This document shows, in pieces, positions 1-8,019 of a stretch of 64,000 nucleotides of DNA (position 1 is its first letter; each line of letters opens with the position of its first letter). Below the pieces are notes generated by a model. That model did no database searches and was not told the origin of the DNA. It saw only the letters and a list, made by a program, of their open reading frames with translations. Both the position numbers and the translations under genes were made by a program. Where the stretch lies: NCBI GenBank assembly GCA_024637315.1, contig JAGXFH010000050.1, forward strand, positions 1-64,000. Direction: 5' to 3'. This DNA comes from Brevirhabdus sp. GTDB lineage: Bacteria; Pseudomonadota; Alphaproteobacteria; Rhodobacterales; Rhodobacteraceae.

Positions 1-393
1 AGGATCAAGGCGTTTGCTGGCTTCCGCAAGCGCGAAGAAGGTTCGGCGACGCTAGAGGCCGTGCTCTGGCTTCCGGTATTTATCGCGTTTCTGATTCTCG
101 CCGCAGATGCGGCATTTATCTTTTTTGGCCAGAATCGAGCTTATCGGGTCATTCAGGACGCGAACCGGAGCCTGTCTGTCGGGCGGCTTCTGACCGAGCA
201 GGACGTGGTTGATTACCTCAATGTCGAGATCGGCAGAATCGCGCCAAATGCAACCGTGAGCGCGCTGATCGATTCCGGGACGATCACCAGCGTTGCGACA
301 ATCCCTGCCTCCGATCTGACGGCGACTCGGTTCTTTACCGCATTCCTCGATCTGGATCTCAAGGTCGGGGCGCGGCATCTCGTGGAGTATTGA
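1..393 (+). CDS. TadE-like pilus assembly protein (5' end outside window)
   Basis: The reading frame is open from the first base, so the gene starts upstream of the window. The visible part begins with a charged stretch ending in EEGSATLEAVLWLPVF, the typical TadE/TadG entry motif (EEGS.a.E.v...P) that leads into one N-terminal membrane helix. About 110 residues of extracytoplasmic domain follow. TadE-type pseudopilins are membrane-anchored minor subunits of the Flp/Tad pilus machine. The stop codon lies 3 bases before the ATG of the next, TadG-like gene, so the two are co-transcribed. The family call is good; the exact subunit (TadE or TadF) is not certain. Confidence 0.75.
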   Translation, partial: RIKAFAGFRKREEGSATLEAVLWLPVFIAFLILAADAAFIFFGQNRAYRVIQDANRSLSVGRLLTEQDVVDYLNVEIGRIAPNATVSALIDSGTITSVATIPASDLTATRFFTAFLDLDLKVGARHLVEY

Positions 394-396
394 ATC

Positions 397-1728
397 ATGG
401 ATAGATCAAACCAGTACGTTTGGCGTCTGCCCCGCAGCTTCGCCAGAAAAGAAAACGGCGCACTGACGATGTTCGGCATCTATGTGTTTCTCGGGATGAT
501 CATTCTGAGCGCTGTCGCAGTGGATGTGGCCAACCTGATGGCCGCGCGCAATCAGTTGCAAGTCGCCGCCGACAGCGCGGCTCATGCCGCATTGTACTAT
601 GGTGAGGCGTACAAGAAGAATACCATCACCGATGCCAAGCTGAAGGCGATCGATATTGCCAAGCATGGCATGCCCGACTCGTATTTCGGTGACGTCATTG
701 AAGAGACCGACATAGTCTTCGGAACCTGGGATCACGATCTGCAGGCGTTTCATGCCGACGAAACATCACGAGATGCGGTCATGGTCAAGACCAGCCGCCT
801 GTCGTCCAAGTCCAACAGCGTCGGCAGCCTGCTGTTCCAGTTTGTCGGATTTACCAACTTTGACATCGTCACGCCGTCGGTCTTCACGACCTACCGGCCA
901 TTCTGTTTCCGCGAAGGGATCGTGGCGGACGGGGTGGTCGACCTGCAAAGCAACAACGGCTACTCGAACGGGTTCTGCGTCCATTCGAACACCCATGTCG
1001 AGATGAATTCGAGCAATACGTTCGAGGCGGGGACCGTCGTGTCGATGCCGGACGAGGACGACATCGTGCTGCCGCAATCGGGATTCGAAACCAATGAGGG
1101 CCTGGAGGCCGCGTTGCGGTCGGGTTACTACCGGCTGCGGATCGTCAACCGGATCGACGACATCATCAACGGGCTTCGGGACGGCGACCCGGAGTATATG
1201 CCGGACTACATCACGTCCTACACGCCTGTCACCCTCAGCAAGATGAAGCTGACCGAGGAGGACCTGGTTCCGGGCGGGCGGTACATCTGGGATTGCGCGT
1301 CGATCGGCAATCCGACGATCCAGTCGACGGTCAAGATCGAGCGGGTGGTCCTCGTTGCGGATTGCGCGATCAAGTTCGGCGGCGGGACCGTTCTGGAGAG
1401 CGCACGGATCGCGACGACCGCGACCGGAAGCAAGTCGATCAACACTCCGGCAAGCCTGCAGGTCGGCCGGGACGACGATTGCGCCGATGGCGGCGATGTT
1501 CAGATCGTGACCAAGGGCAGCATGGATTTCGCCGCCGACCTGATGATGTTCGGCAGCCAGCTGATCGCGGAAAAGAACATCTATTTCACCGCCAATGCCG
1601 ACGGGATCGAAGGCACGTCGATGGTGGCGGGCGGCGAGATCAGCGGCACGTCGAACATGACGATGGGGTTCTGCGGCTCGGGGATGGGCAACAATTTCGA
1701 GGCCGACTACTTCCGCCTGGCCTATTGA
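397..1728 (+). CDS. TadG-like Flp pilus assembly protein
   Basis: A 443-residue protein. Near residues 20-60 it has a short basic segment, then ENGALTMFGIYVFLGMIIL and one membrane helix, then VDVANLMAARNQLQVAADSAA. That combination is diagnostic of the TadG/TadE-like N-terminal domain of the Flp pilus system. The rest is a long periplasmic or surface domain rich in beta-type sequence with several cysteines (for example DDDCADGGDV, MGFCGSGMG). It starts 3 bases after the upstream TadE-like gene and appears to end the operon, with a GC-rich hairpin just after the stop codon. TadG proteins usually carry a von Willebrand-like domain; I see no clear MIDAS motif. Confidence 0.75.
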   Translation: MDRSNQYVWRLPRSFARKENGALTMFGIYVFLGMIILSAVAVDVANLMAARNQLQVAADSAAHAALYYGEAYKKNTITDAKLKAIDIAKHGMPDSYFGDVIEETDIVFGTWDHDLQAFHADETSRDAVMVKTSRLSSKSNSVGSLLFQFVGFTNFDIVTPSVFTTYRPFCFREGIVADGVVDLQSNNGYSNGFCVHSNTHVEMNSSNTFEAGTVVSMPDEDDIVLPQSGFETNEGLEAALRSGYYRLRIVNRIDDIINGLRDGDPEYMPDYITSYTPVTLSKMKLTEEDLVPGGRYIWDCASIGNPTIQSTVKIERVVLVADCAIKFGGGTVLESARIATTATGSKSINTPASLQVGRDDDCADGGDVQIVTKGSMDFAADLMMFGSQLIAEKNIYFTANADGIEGTSMVAGGEISGTSNMTMGFCGSGMGNNFEADYFRLAY

Positions 1729-1735
1729 GGGCGAA

Positions 1736-1757
1736 GGGCGCGGGACAGGCCGCGCCC
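1736..1757 (+). terminator. GC-rich hairpin after the tadG-like gene
   Basis: An 8-bp perfect stem GGGCGCGG/CCGCGCCC encloses a 6-base loop 8 bases after the stop codon. It is followed only by TGGCCTTT, so the T-tract is weak. It probably ends the pilus operon. Confidence 0.45.
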
Positions 1758-1842
1758 TGGCCTTTCCGGGCGGGCCGATCCTGGGCGGCGGGGCGGGCCG
1801 AGGCGGGATCTGGGGCCGGACGACACGCCCCCCCACGGGCAG

Positions 1843-1947
1843 GTGTCCACATGTGGACACAAGTGAAAATCCTTCTTTTTCAAAGAGATACGTTTTTTCG
1901 TTAGGGATTTCTTAACGAAGTCGTTGTGCCGCGCGGTGGGGGTTGAC
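1843..1947 (+). repeat. three-part intergenic element, copy 1
   Basis: The element has the palindrome GTGTCCACATGTGGACAC at 1843-1860, TTAG-N7-TTAA at 1901-1915 and GGTGGGGGTTGAC at 1935-1947. Measured from the G of the core GTCCACATGTGGAC, TTAA begins 67 bases on and GGTGGG 90 bases on. Both offsets are identical in the copy at 23228-23331. TTAA-N7-TTAA resembles a CtrA-type box, TTGAC resembles a -35 box, and the dyad halves resemble weak DnaA boxes. None of these roles is proven, and I see no convincing -10 box. Confidence 0.6.
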
Positions 1948-2017
1948 GCCATCGGTGGGGCCATCGCCCGGTGTGGTCCCGGCGCCGGGGACGAGGCGAT
2001 CCCGGCTGGCGGGGCGT

Positions 2018-2036
2018 GGTGGGGTGAAACCCCACC
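2018..2036. terminator. hairpin GGTGGGGT-GAA-ACCCCACC
   Basis: An 8-bp perfect stem with a 3-base loop, 11 bases beyond the end of the minus-strand GHKL/nuclease reading frame. It may serve as that gene's terminator. It lacks a T-tract, so it could instead be a copy of a dispersed intergenic repeat. Confidence 0.4.
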
Positions 2037-2047
2037 CTACGGCTTGC

Positions 2048-2533
2048 TTAACCTGATCCAATGTTTTGGGTTTCTTGCATTTCTTCCGTCGCTTCGATCT
2101 CATCATCTTCGTCAATTACGCCTGTCAGAAACTCTGAATGACGTTCATTGAGATACCGAAGTGCGTCGCTTTCGTTAGCTGAGTGGTTCAACTTCTCTTG
2201 AAAGAATTGCAAACGAGCCCGATTCTCATCGATGATTTCCCCCCATGTTTTGATACCCACCGAAATATTTTCAGTTTCGAGGATCAATCGCCTGTCCGGA
2301 TTTGGACCGCCATCTATATCGAGCTTCGCAAGATCATCGTAACGGTTCGATACAACCCAAAAGTGCCACTTAACGCCTTTAACTGCACTAAACCTTTCGT
2401 CGTTCGCCACGGCCTGTGCGTACCGCTTCACTTGAGCGATTTCGACTGCTCCGATAACGACCTTAGGTGCCTTTAGCTCGACAACCATATGCTCAATGTC
2501 GTCAGCACGATGCACGGCTGAACATAAGATCAA
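2048..2533 (-). pseudogene. C-terminal nuclease part of frameshifted GHKL-ATPase/Shedu-like protein
   Basis: This frame continues the protein encoded at 2502-4064 but is displaced by one base. The upstream frame reads IVDLMFSRA then stops; this frame picks up at VHRADDIEHMVVELKAPK. Joining them gives D-x(n)-E-L-K, the metal-binding core of a PD-(D/E)XK nuclease of the DUF4263/Shedu type, preceded by WVFGEEY in the other fragment. The shift lies near 2510-2525, and the joined protein would be about 670 residues. The TTG-initiated start of this frame is probably not used independently. The cause could be a real disabling mutation, a sequencing error or a programmed +1 shift. Confidence 0.6.
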
Positions 2534-4064
2534 CTATGCCTCGTTTCTTTCCGACGACTTTCACTGGCTCGTCAATCAGCGCCCCGTCACCCAGCTTGTC
2601 GGAATGTTTTTGAAGTACGCGTTTTAGATCACCGTCATTGACCCAAAGGTTATACTCTTCGCCAAATACCCACGTATTTTCCGCAAGTATCTTGTGTAAT
2701 TGCGACCTTTCCTTAAGACGATCTCTTTTCTCAGGATCAAACACAATCGCCTCTAGACCCGTAATAAACTTTAGCCTGTCGGACACTGTTTTTGCGGCTG
2801 TAATAATCGAAGACAAGGTTGTCTCTTGTAGAAGGTCTGCAAGCTCCTTTCTTTTGCGCGGTTTGAGTTGAAGTACCTCATTGAGGATTACCTGGAGTTC
2901 GCTAGGGCTGCTTTCAATTGCATGCCGAAGCATTCTCAGGTGAAGCTCCTTTGTGGTCTTTGGGGCGTTGGCTAGGTCTGGCGACCAATTCTGGACATTT
3001 ACTGCGACAATATCGAAGACTTGTCGTTCAGCTATCTCGATCGGATCTCGGGATTCGCCTTCGTAAGGATAGACATCTTCTTCCTTCCATTTTTCGACTG
3101 CATTCTTTGCATGATCTGCGGTCTTTTCACGAAAGAAGTCCTTGATCTCAGACTTTGCAGAATCGACAGCTTGCGTCAGCTTTTGATCCATGTCCGAAAG
3201 GCCAAGCAGAGATGAATTGTGAAGTGAAGTTACGTAGCGCGACTTAAGATATGCAGAGAATGAGAATGGGCCAGTGTGAAATTTTGTCTGAACTTGATCG
3301 AATGGAAAGCCTTCCTCATTACACAAGTATAGATTGCTGCCCGTTGGTCGCTTCCACTCAATCAGCTGTAGTTTTACGGGGTGAATTTCGCCGTCTTCAC
3401 CTTCGATCTCGTCAAGATCAAACTCAACTTTGTTAGAAATGATACTTTGCGGGTCGAGTTGAATCCCCCCAATCGAAATTGAAACGTCCGAATAGTTGAT
3501 CAAGTAAAGGGCAAAGGTTTCAGTAAGCTCTTGGATGCCCGTTTCTGAAGTAAAGACGCCGGAGTCGGCCTTAATATTCGAGATCTCCAGAGTCACGCCA
3601 ACACTAAAAGCGGCGTTTTCGATCAGGTTTTGCTCAATTTCTATTTCCTTTATATCTTCTTCGAGCATTCTGATTTCGAAGTAATCTTTTGATCCAGAGC
3701 CCTCGTGCACAACTTTCCAGATTGCAGTCGAACCCAGCGAGAGCGCTTTGTATCGACCACGACCTTCTTGACCATGTACCATCCGATTGAGACCGACGGT
3801 TCGCCTTGTTTGGCGCTTCCAAGAACCTCCCAGTTTTCCAAATAGCTCTTTAGCCTGACGCGATGGAAATCCGGTACCATCGTCATATATAACGATCTTT
3901 GTATATCGGCCGGACAAGTCGCTGCCGGAAAACTCGACCGATACATTCTTTGCGTCTGCATCAAGCCCGTTCCATATGAGCTCTGAGATCGCCTGAATCG
4001 GTTTTGCGCGCGACTGTCTCTGTAAGAAATCGTCTTGAATCTCAACGGCAACACGCTGGCTCAT
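2502..4064 (-). CDS. GHKL (Bergerat-fold) ATPase with start of Shedu-like nuclease domain, frameshifted
   Basis: The ATG at 4064 is preferred to an upstream TTG because GGAGGA stands just before it. Numbered from that ATG, the N-box E-x3-N-x2-DA lies at residues 28-36 (ELIWNGLDADA), the DDGTGF box near 61-66 and GQEGRGRYKA near 98-107. Together these define a GHKL ATPase such as Hsp90, MutL or MORC. A long middle region follows, then NTWVFGEEY, which resembles the entry of DUF4263/Shedu nucleases. The frame ends before the catalytic ELK, which lies in the next fragment (2048-2533). The gene is clearly more AT-rich than its neighbours and stands alone between pilus and core metabolic genes, which suggests acquisition. 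Role inferred: anti-phage or DNA-surveillance effector. Confidence 0.65.
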   Translation of the reverse strand: MSQRVAVEIQDDFLQRQSRAKPIQAISELIWNGLDADAKNVSVEFSGSDLSGRYTKIVIYDDGTGFPSRQAKELFGKLGGSWKRQTRRTVGLNRMVHGQEGRGRYKALSLGSTAIWKVVHEGSGSKDYFEIRMLEEDIKEIEIEQNLIENAAFSVGVTLEISNIKADSGVFTSETGIQELTETFALYLINYSDVSISIGGIQLDPQSIISNKVEFDLDEIEGEDGEIHPVKLQLIEWKRPTGSNLYLCNEEGFPFDQVQTKFHTGPFSFSAYLKSRYVTSLHNSSLLGLSDMDQKLTQAVDSAKSEIKDFFREKTADHAKNAVEKWKEEDVYPYEGESRDPIEIAERQVFDIVAVNVQNWSPDLANAPKTTKELHLRMLRHAIESSPSELQVILNEVLQLKPRKRKELADLLQETTLSSIITAAKTVSDRLKFITGLEAIVFDPEKRDRLKERSQLHKILAENTWVFGEEYNLWVNDGDLKRVLQKHSDKLGDGALIDEPVKVVGKKRGIVDLMFSRASC

Positions 4065-4145
4065 TCGAAAGTCCTCCGTGCGGTGCAATCTGAACTCATT
4101 TAGAACATAAGTAGAACATTGTAAGCTGAAAAGGTCGCACCCCCC

Positions 4146-5132
4146 TCACAACATCGCCGGCACCACCAGATCGGGCGGCCTGTGGCCGTCGGCGAAGGTC
4201 TTGATGTTGATGATCACCTTCTCGCCCATCTCGGTGCGGCCTTCCTCGGTCGCGGAGCCCATGTGGGGCAAGAGGACGACGTTTTTCAGCTCGCGCAGGC
4301 GGGGGTTGAACTGGGCGCCATGCTCGAACACGTCGAGGCCGGCGCCGGCGATCTCTCCGGCCCGCAGCATCCTTGTCAGGGCGTTCTCGTCGATGACCTC
4401 GCCGCGCGAGGTGTTGACGATCACCGCGGAGGGTTTCATCAGCTTGAGGCGGCGGGCATTCATCAAATGGAAGGTCGAGGGCGTGTGCGGGCAGTTGATC
4501 GACAGGATGTCCATGCGGGCGACCATCTGGTCGAGGCTCTCCCAGTAGGTGGCCTCGTATTCCTCCTCGATCTCGGGACGCAGGCGGCGGCGGTTGTGGT
4601 AATGCACCTGCATGCCGAAGGCGCGGGCGCGGCGGGCGACGGCCTGGCCGATGCGGCCCATGCCGAGGATGCCCAGGCGGCGGCCGGCGATGCGCCCGCC
4701 CATCAGGGCCGTCGGCGACCAGCCCTGCCAGGTGCCCGACTGCATCAGCGCGAGGCCCTCGGGGATCCGCCGGGTGGTGGCGAGGATGAGCGCGATGGTC
4801 ATGTCGGCGGTATCGTCGGTGACCACGCCGGGGGTGTTGGAGACGAGGATGCCGCGCTGGCGGGCGCTGGCGACATCGACATGGTCGATGCCCGAGCCGT
4901 AATTGGCGATCAGTTTCAGCTTGTCGCCGGCGCGGGCCATCAGGGTGGCGTCAAGCTGGTCGGTGAGGGTCGGCACCAGCACGTCGGCGGACTGCATCGC
5001 GGCGGCAAGCTCGTCGCGGGTCATCGGCGTGTCGTCTTCGCGCAGGCGGGCATCGAAGAGTTCGGTCATCCGGGTCTCGACGACCTCGGGCAACCGTCGC
5101 GTGACGACAACAGTCAGGCGCTGTGCGGGCAT
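4146..5132 (-). CDS. D-2-hydroxyacid dehydrogenase (glyoxylate/hydroxypyruvate reductase type)
   Basis: A 328-residue NAD(P)-dependent cytosolic enzyme interconverting 2-oxo and D-2-hydroxy acids such as glyoxylate/glycolate or hydroxypyruvate/glycerate. The dinucleotide motif GMGRIG lies at 157-162. The family catalytic triad is visible as Arg243 in NTSRGEV, Glu270 in LDVFE and His290 in LLPHMGS. The ATG at 5132 gives the normal family length; the frame stays open further upstream without support. It is divergent from the SH3-domain gene at 5257. Substrate choice cannot be fixed from sequence alone. Confidence 0.85.
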   Translation of the reverse strand: MPAQRLTVVVTRRLPEVVETRMTELFDARLREDDTPMTRDELAAAMQSADVLVPTLTDQLDATLMARAGDKLKLIANYGSGIDHVDVASARQRGILVSNTPGVVTDDTADMTIALILATTRRIPEGLALMQSGTWQGWSPTALMGGRIAGRRLGILGMGRIGQAVARRARAFGMQVHYHNRRRLRPEIEEEYEATYWESLDQMVARMDILSINCPHTPSTFHLMNARRLKLMKPSAVIVNTSRGEVIDENALTRMLRAGEIAGAGLDVFEHGAQFNPRLRELKNVVLLPHMGSATEEGRTEMGEKVIINIKTFADGHRPPDLVVPAML

Positions 5133-5256
5133 GAGATGGGCTCCATTGGCTTTCCTTCGGGCGCGGTTGCTGGCAGAGTGGCAAGGAACGGCGATAGGCA
5201 CAAGCCGAAGCCGCGCGAGGGTGCAAAATAGCACTGGCGGCGGAGCGGAGCAGGCG

Positions 5257-5757
5257 ATGAGACGGGCAGTGATCTGGATTGTGCTGGCGCTGGCTTGGGC
5301 GCCGGTCGCGGGTGCGGCAGAGGAAGCGGCGCGCGGGCCGGTGACCAACCTGCCGCTGCCGCGGTTCGTGTCGACCAAGTCGGAGGTGGTGAACGTGCGG
5401 CGCGGGCCAAGCCTGACGCACCGGATCGACTGGGTGTTCAAGCGCCGCGACATGCCGCTGGAGATCACCGCGGAGTTCGGCCACTGGCGGCGGGTGCGCG
5501 ACAAGGAGGGCGCCGGCGGCTGGGTGCATTACGCGCTGCTGTCGGGGGTGAGGACGGTGATCGTCGAGCAGGATCTGCTGGCGCTGCGGGTAAAGCCCGA
5601 TGCGGGCGCGCGGGTCAACGCCTATGCCGAGGCGGGGGTGATCGCGCGGCTGGAGGAATGCGACCCGGCGATGTGCCGGATCAGCGCCGACGGGTTCCGC
5701 GGCTGGGCCGACAAGGCGGCGTTGTGGGGCGTCGCGCCGGACGAGATCCGCGACTAG
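5257..5757 (+). CDS. exported SH3-domain protein
   Basis: A 166-residue protein with a classic signal peptide (MRRAVIWIVLALAWAPVAGA). A bacterial SH3-like region follows, including VVNVRRGPSLTHRIDWVF and LALRVKPDAGARVNAYAE, two half-repeats of the N-RxGPS/LRxxP type. GGAG stands six bases before the ATG. Proteins of this DUF1058-type family are periplasmic, with a suspected cell-wall or envelope role; their function is not established. It is convergent with the small gene at 5816, with a shared hairpin between them. Confidence 0.75.
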   Translation: MRRAVIWIVLALAWAPVAGAAEEAARGPVTNLPLPRFVSTKSEVVNVRRGPSLTHRIDWVFKRRDMPLEITAEFGHWRRVRDKEGAGGWVHYALLSGVRTVIVEQDLLALRVKPDAGARVNAYAEAGVIARLEECDPAMCRISADGFRGWADKAALWGVAPDEIRD

Positions 5758-5766
5758 GAACGGAAC

Positions 5767-5790
5767 GGGGCCGCCCAGGCGGACGGCCCC
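5767..5790. terminator. hairpin between convergent genes
   Basis: A 7-bp stem GGGGCCG/CGGCCCC with a 10-base loop, followed by CTTC. It lies between the stop codons of two converging genes and may serve both strands. Confidence 0.55.
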
Positions 5791-5815
5791 CTTCACCGGT
5801 CGCGGCGGGCTGCGA

Positions 5816-6070
5816 TCAGTGACGATCGAGGATCACCTTGATCTGGCCTTCGCTGCCCATACCGTCCTGTTCGAGCAGGTTCTTGATCTGGGCGACTTCG
5901 GACAGCGAGAGGTCGTGGATCTTTTCGGTCGGCAGGCCCATCGTGACAAAGGCGTTGTAGATCGCGCCGGTGAGCATGTTGAACTCGTTCTCCATCGCCT
6001 GGGCCGACGGGGCCATGGCGGCGAAGGCGATTGCCGATGCGGTGGCGAGAGCCATGATATTGCGTTTCAT
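5816..6070 (-). CDS. small exported protein of unknown function
   Basis: An 84-residue protein with a clear signal peptide (MKRNIMALATASAIAFAAM, cut expected after SAQA). The mature part of about 58 residues contains FNMLTGAIYNAFVTMGLPTEKIHDLSLSEVAQIKNLLE split over two likely helices. GGAG lies a few bases upstream of the ATG. I do not recognise the family. Composition and start signal support a real gene. Confidence 0.7.
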   Translation of the reverse strand: MKRNIMALATASAIAFAAMAPSAQAMENEFNMLTGAIYNAFVTMGLPTEKIHDLSLSEVAQIKNLLEQDGMGSEGQIKVILDRH

Positions 6071-6728
6071 GTGGTGGTCTCCTTTTTGTTATGGTCGAGG
6101 TCTTTCAAAAGCCGCGCTTTCTTGCTTGGCCCCCAGACCTTAGCGACGCACCGCACGCGGGTTAAAACACGTCTGATTCACGAAATGCTCACGCGGAAAT
6201 GGCTTGCATGTCAGTGCGCCGGTTTCTGTGCTGCCCGGTTCACGGCATCTGGTCTAAACTATTGATTTTTAACCATCAAATGCTGTAACATTTAAAACGC
6301 CACCTCACCTGCCAACGACCCGGCGTGAGTTGTGAAGCGGTTTGGCGCCATGTTTCAGCGCACCACCATTGCGTGCAGCACATTGCCGTGAGAAAGCGGT
6401 CGATTTTCGGAAACGAACCGGGCAGTGACAACCCGACGGCGCACGGTTTGTTACCGGCCTCTGACGCCGTCACGGAATGTTACAGGACGCGTGGCGGGAA
6501 GAGATGGGGTCTGGAGGATTGGAGGGCTGAATCGCACCGGGCTTGCCCCGAGGCTGATGGCGTCAACGCCGCCGGTGGAGGGTTCCGTGATCGCCGGTGG
6601 AAGATATCGCGCGGCAACCGTCGAAAAGTGCGGCGCACGCGGGATCCCCGGAAACAACCGAGCCCCCGAGCGCACTCGGGGGCCGGATCGCTGACTGCGG
6701 GAGGTAAAGCGCGGTCAGCGCCTCGCCA
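6071..6728. other. intergenic, nothing recognised except a terminator
   Basis: About 650 bases without a supportable gene. The short open frames in it have no convincing start signal or family motif. It contains the msrB terminator at 6662-6683 and presumably the promoter of the small exported protein near 6080-6150. Confidence 0.6.
6662..6683 (-). terminator. msrB terminator
   Basis: A 9-bp perfect stem GCCCCCGAG/CTCGGGGGC with loop CGCA. Read on the minus strand it is followed by TCGGTTGTTTCC. It lies 46 bases beyond the msrB stop codon. Confidence 0.65.
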
Positions 6729-7262
6729 TCACGCGTCTGCGGGCGTGAAGTTCAGGCTGGATCCGTTGATGCAGTGCAACAACATGCCATCGGCGATCAC
6801 GATATGGCCCAGGTGGCTGCCGCAGCGGCGGCAATGCGCCTCCATCATCGCGCCGGGGCCATCATTGTTCATGTCAGAGCCGTATTCAGGCACCAGACCG
6901 TCGATATCCGTCAGCACCGAATTGGGAACGCTGTGATGGAAGAATGCCCAACCCTTGTCGAGACTGACTTTCCACGTAGCGTCGTAAGTGTGCAGGTCAC
7001 AGCCCTTGCAGGCATAGCTTCCGTTCGCGGTTTCCTGCCAGAGCGGGCTGGTTTTCGGCAGTTCGGTCGAGCCGCCGCGGAGGATCTTGTAGTCGGCGTC
7101 GCTCAGCATGGCCTTCCACTCGTCCTCGGTCCGGGTAACCTCGTAGCTGAAACCGTCGCTGGCTGCATCGGTGGCGCGGACGCTTGCTGTTCCCGCCAGA
7201 ATGGCACCGGAGGCAAGGCCAGTGCGCATGAAGCCACGTCTTGAAATCGGGGAATATGTCAT
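6729..7262 (-). CDS. msrB: Tat-exported peptide-methionine (R)-S-oxide reductase
   Basis: A 177-residue enzyme that reduces methionine-R-sulfoxide in proteins. The N-terminus carries a twin-arginine signal (SRRGFM at 7-12, then a hydrophobic run to about residue 30), so the mature enzyme should act in the periplasm. Zinc cysteines are C85/C88 (SYACKGC) and C144/C147 (HCRRCGSH). The catalytic cysteine is C164 in LLHCINGSSLNF. A folded, Tat-exported MsrB implies an unidentified periplasmic electron donor. The start is the ATG at 7262, chosen because the twin-arginine motif follows at once. Confidence 0.9.
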   Translation of the reverse strand: MTYSPISRRGFMRTGLASGAILAGTASVRATDAASDGFSYEVTRTEDEWKAMLSDADYKILRGGSTELPKTSPLWQETANGSYACKGCDLHTYDATWKVSLDKGWAFFHHSVPNSVLTDIDGLVPEYGSDMNNDGPGAMMEAHCRRCGSHLGHIVIADGMLLHCINGSSLNFTPADA

Positions 7263-7399
7263 TGGTCTTCTCCTCTTGTGATCCCATGCTACGGCGATGC
7301 TCGATCGCGTACAAAGCAACCCCGCGTGAGGCTGCGCCCGCATTTTGTCACCAATCGGTGAGCCGGGGATTGTTCGCTTGGCAACGGTTGCGGCGGCGG

Positions 7400-7939
7400 T
7401 CGAAGGGGGCATCGGCGATGCTGGAGAATACGACAGGACCGGCCCGCATGGTGGCGCTGCATGCCGGCACCTACTGGCATGGCGCGATCCGGGACGGGCG
7501 GATCGACTTTTTCGACCGGCCTTGTGAACGGCGGATCGGCGAAGGCGTCGCCACGCGGCTGGTCCCGCTGGGCGGGTCCGCATCGGATGTGCTGCTTGGG
7601 CAGGACAATGCGAACATCATCGGCGGCGGCCAGCGTGCATGATCTGAACGCCGCGGCGCGGGTGGTGGTGACGCAGAACTCGGCTGCCGGGTTCGAGGCG
7701 CTGATGCAGGGAAAGCCGGTGATCTCCTGTGCCCGGTCGGAGTTCTGGCACGCCACCCTGACACCGCGCGATGCCGGCGATCTGGCCGGCGCGGTGCGCT
7801 AGGGGCCGCCCCGATGGCCGGGGTCGCGTATGACAAATACCTTTGGTGGTTTCTTGCAGAGCACTGCCTGGAACCGATGAAGGACGCTTTCGCGGACCGG
7901 GCCTGGCAGCGGGTGCGGCCATTCATCGGTGACTGACAC
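7400..7939 (+). pseudogene. relic of a capsular polysaccharide biosynthesis protein
   Basis: Two pieces in different frames look like the end of a KpsC/KpsS-like capsule protein. The first (about 7635-7802) includes VHDLNAAARVVVTQNSAAGF and KPVISCARSEFW. The second (about 7814-7939) includes YDKYLWWFLAEHCLEP. Frame breaks and the lack of any upstream remainder show it is non-functional. The family assignment rests on pattern memory only. Confidence 0.45.
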
Positions 7940-8019
7940 GCCGAAACCGGGCAAGGTTGCCATTGCCGCCCCGGCCTGCCTGCGCTATTCAGCAGGTCCG
8001 CCGCACCGGAGATCCCGCG

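Larger units (their letters stand above)
1729..2047. other. intergenic region with three-part element, copy 1
   Basis: No gene is supported in these 319 bases. They hold a terminator hairpin (1736-1757), an 18-bp perfect palindrome (1843-1860), a TTAG-N7-TTAA motif (1901-1915), the string GGTGGGGGTTGAC (1935-1947) and a second hairpin (2018-2036). The same three-part arrangement recurs at 23228-23331. Confidence 0.7.

Noticed and set aside
766-1860. 364-residue minus-strand open frame opposite the tadG-like gene
   Set aside because: Arg/Asp-rich shadow; the plus-strand frame has the TadG membrane motif and is operonic.
1943-1972. Sigma-70 promoter from TTGACG in element copy 1
   Set aside because: The -35 match is good, but the position 17 bases downstream is GC-rich with nothing resembling a -10 box, so I list only the repeat.
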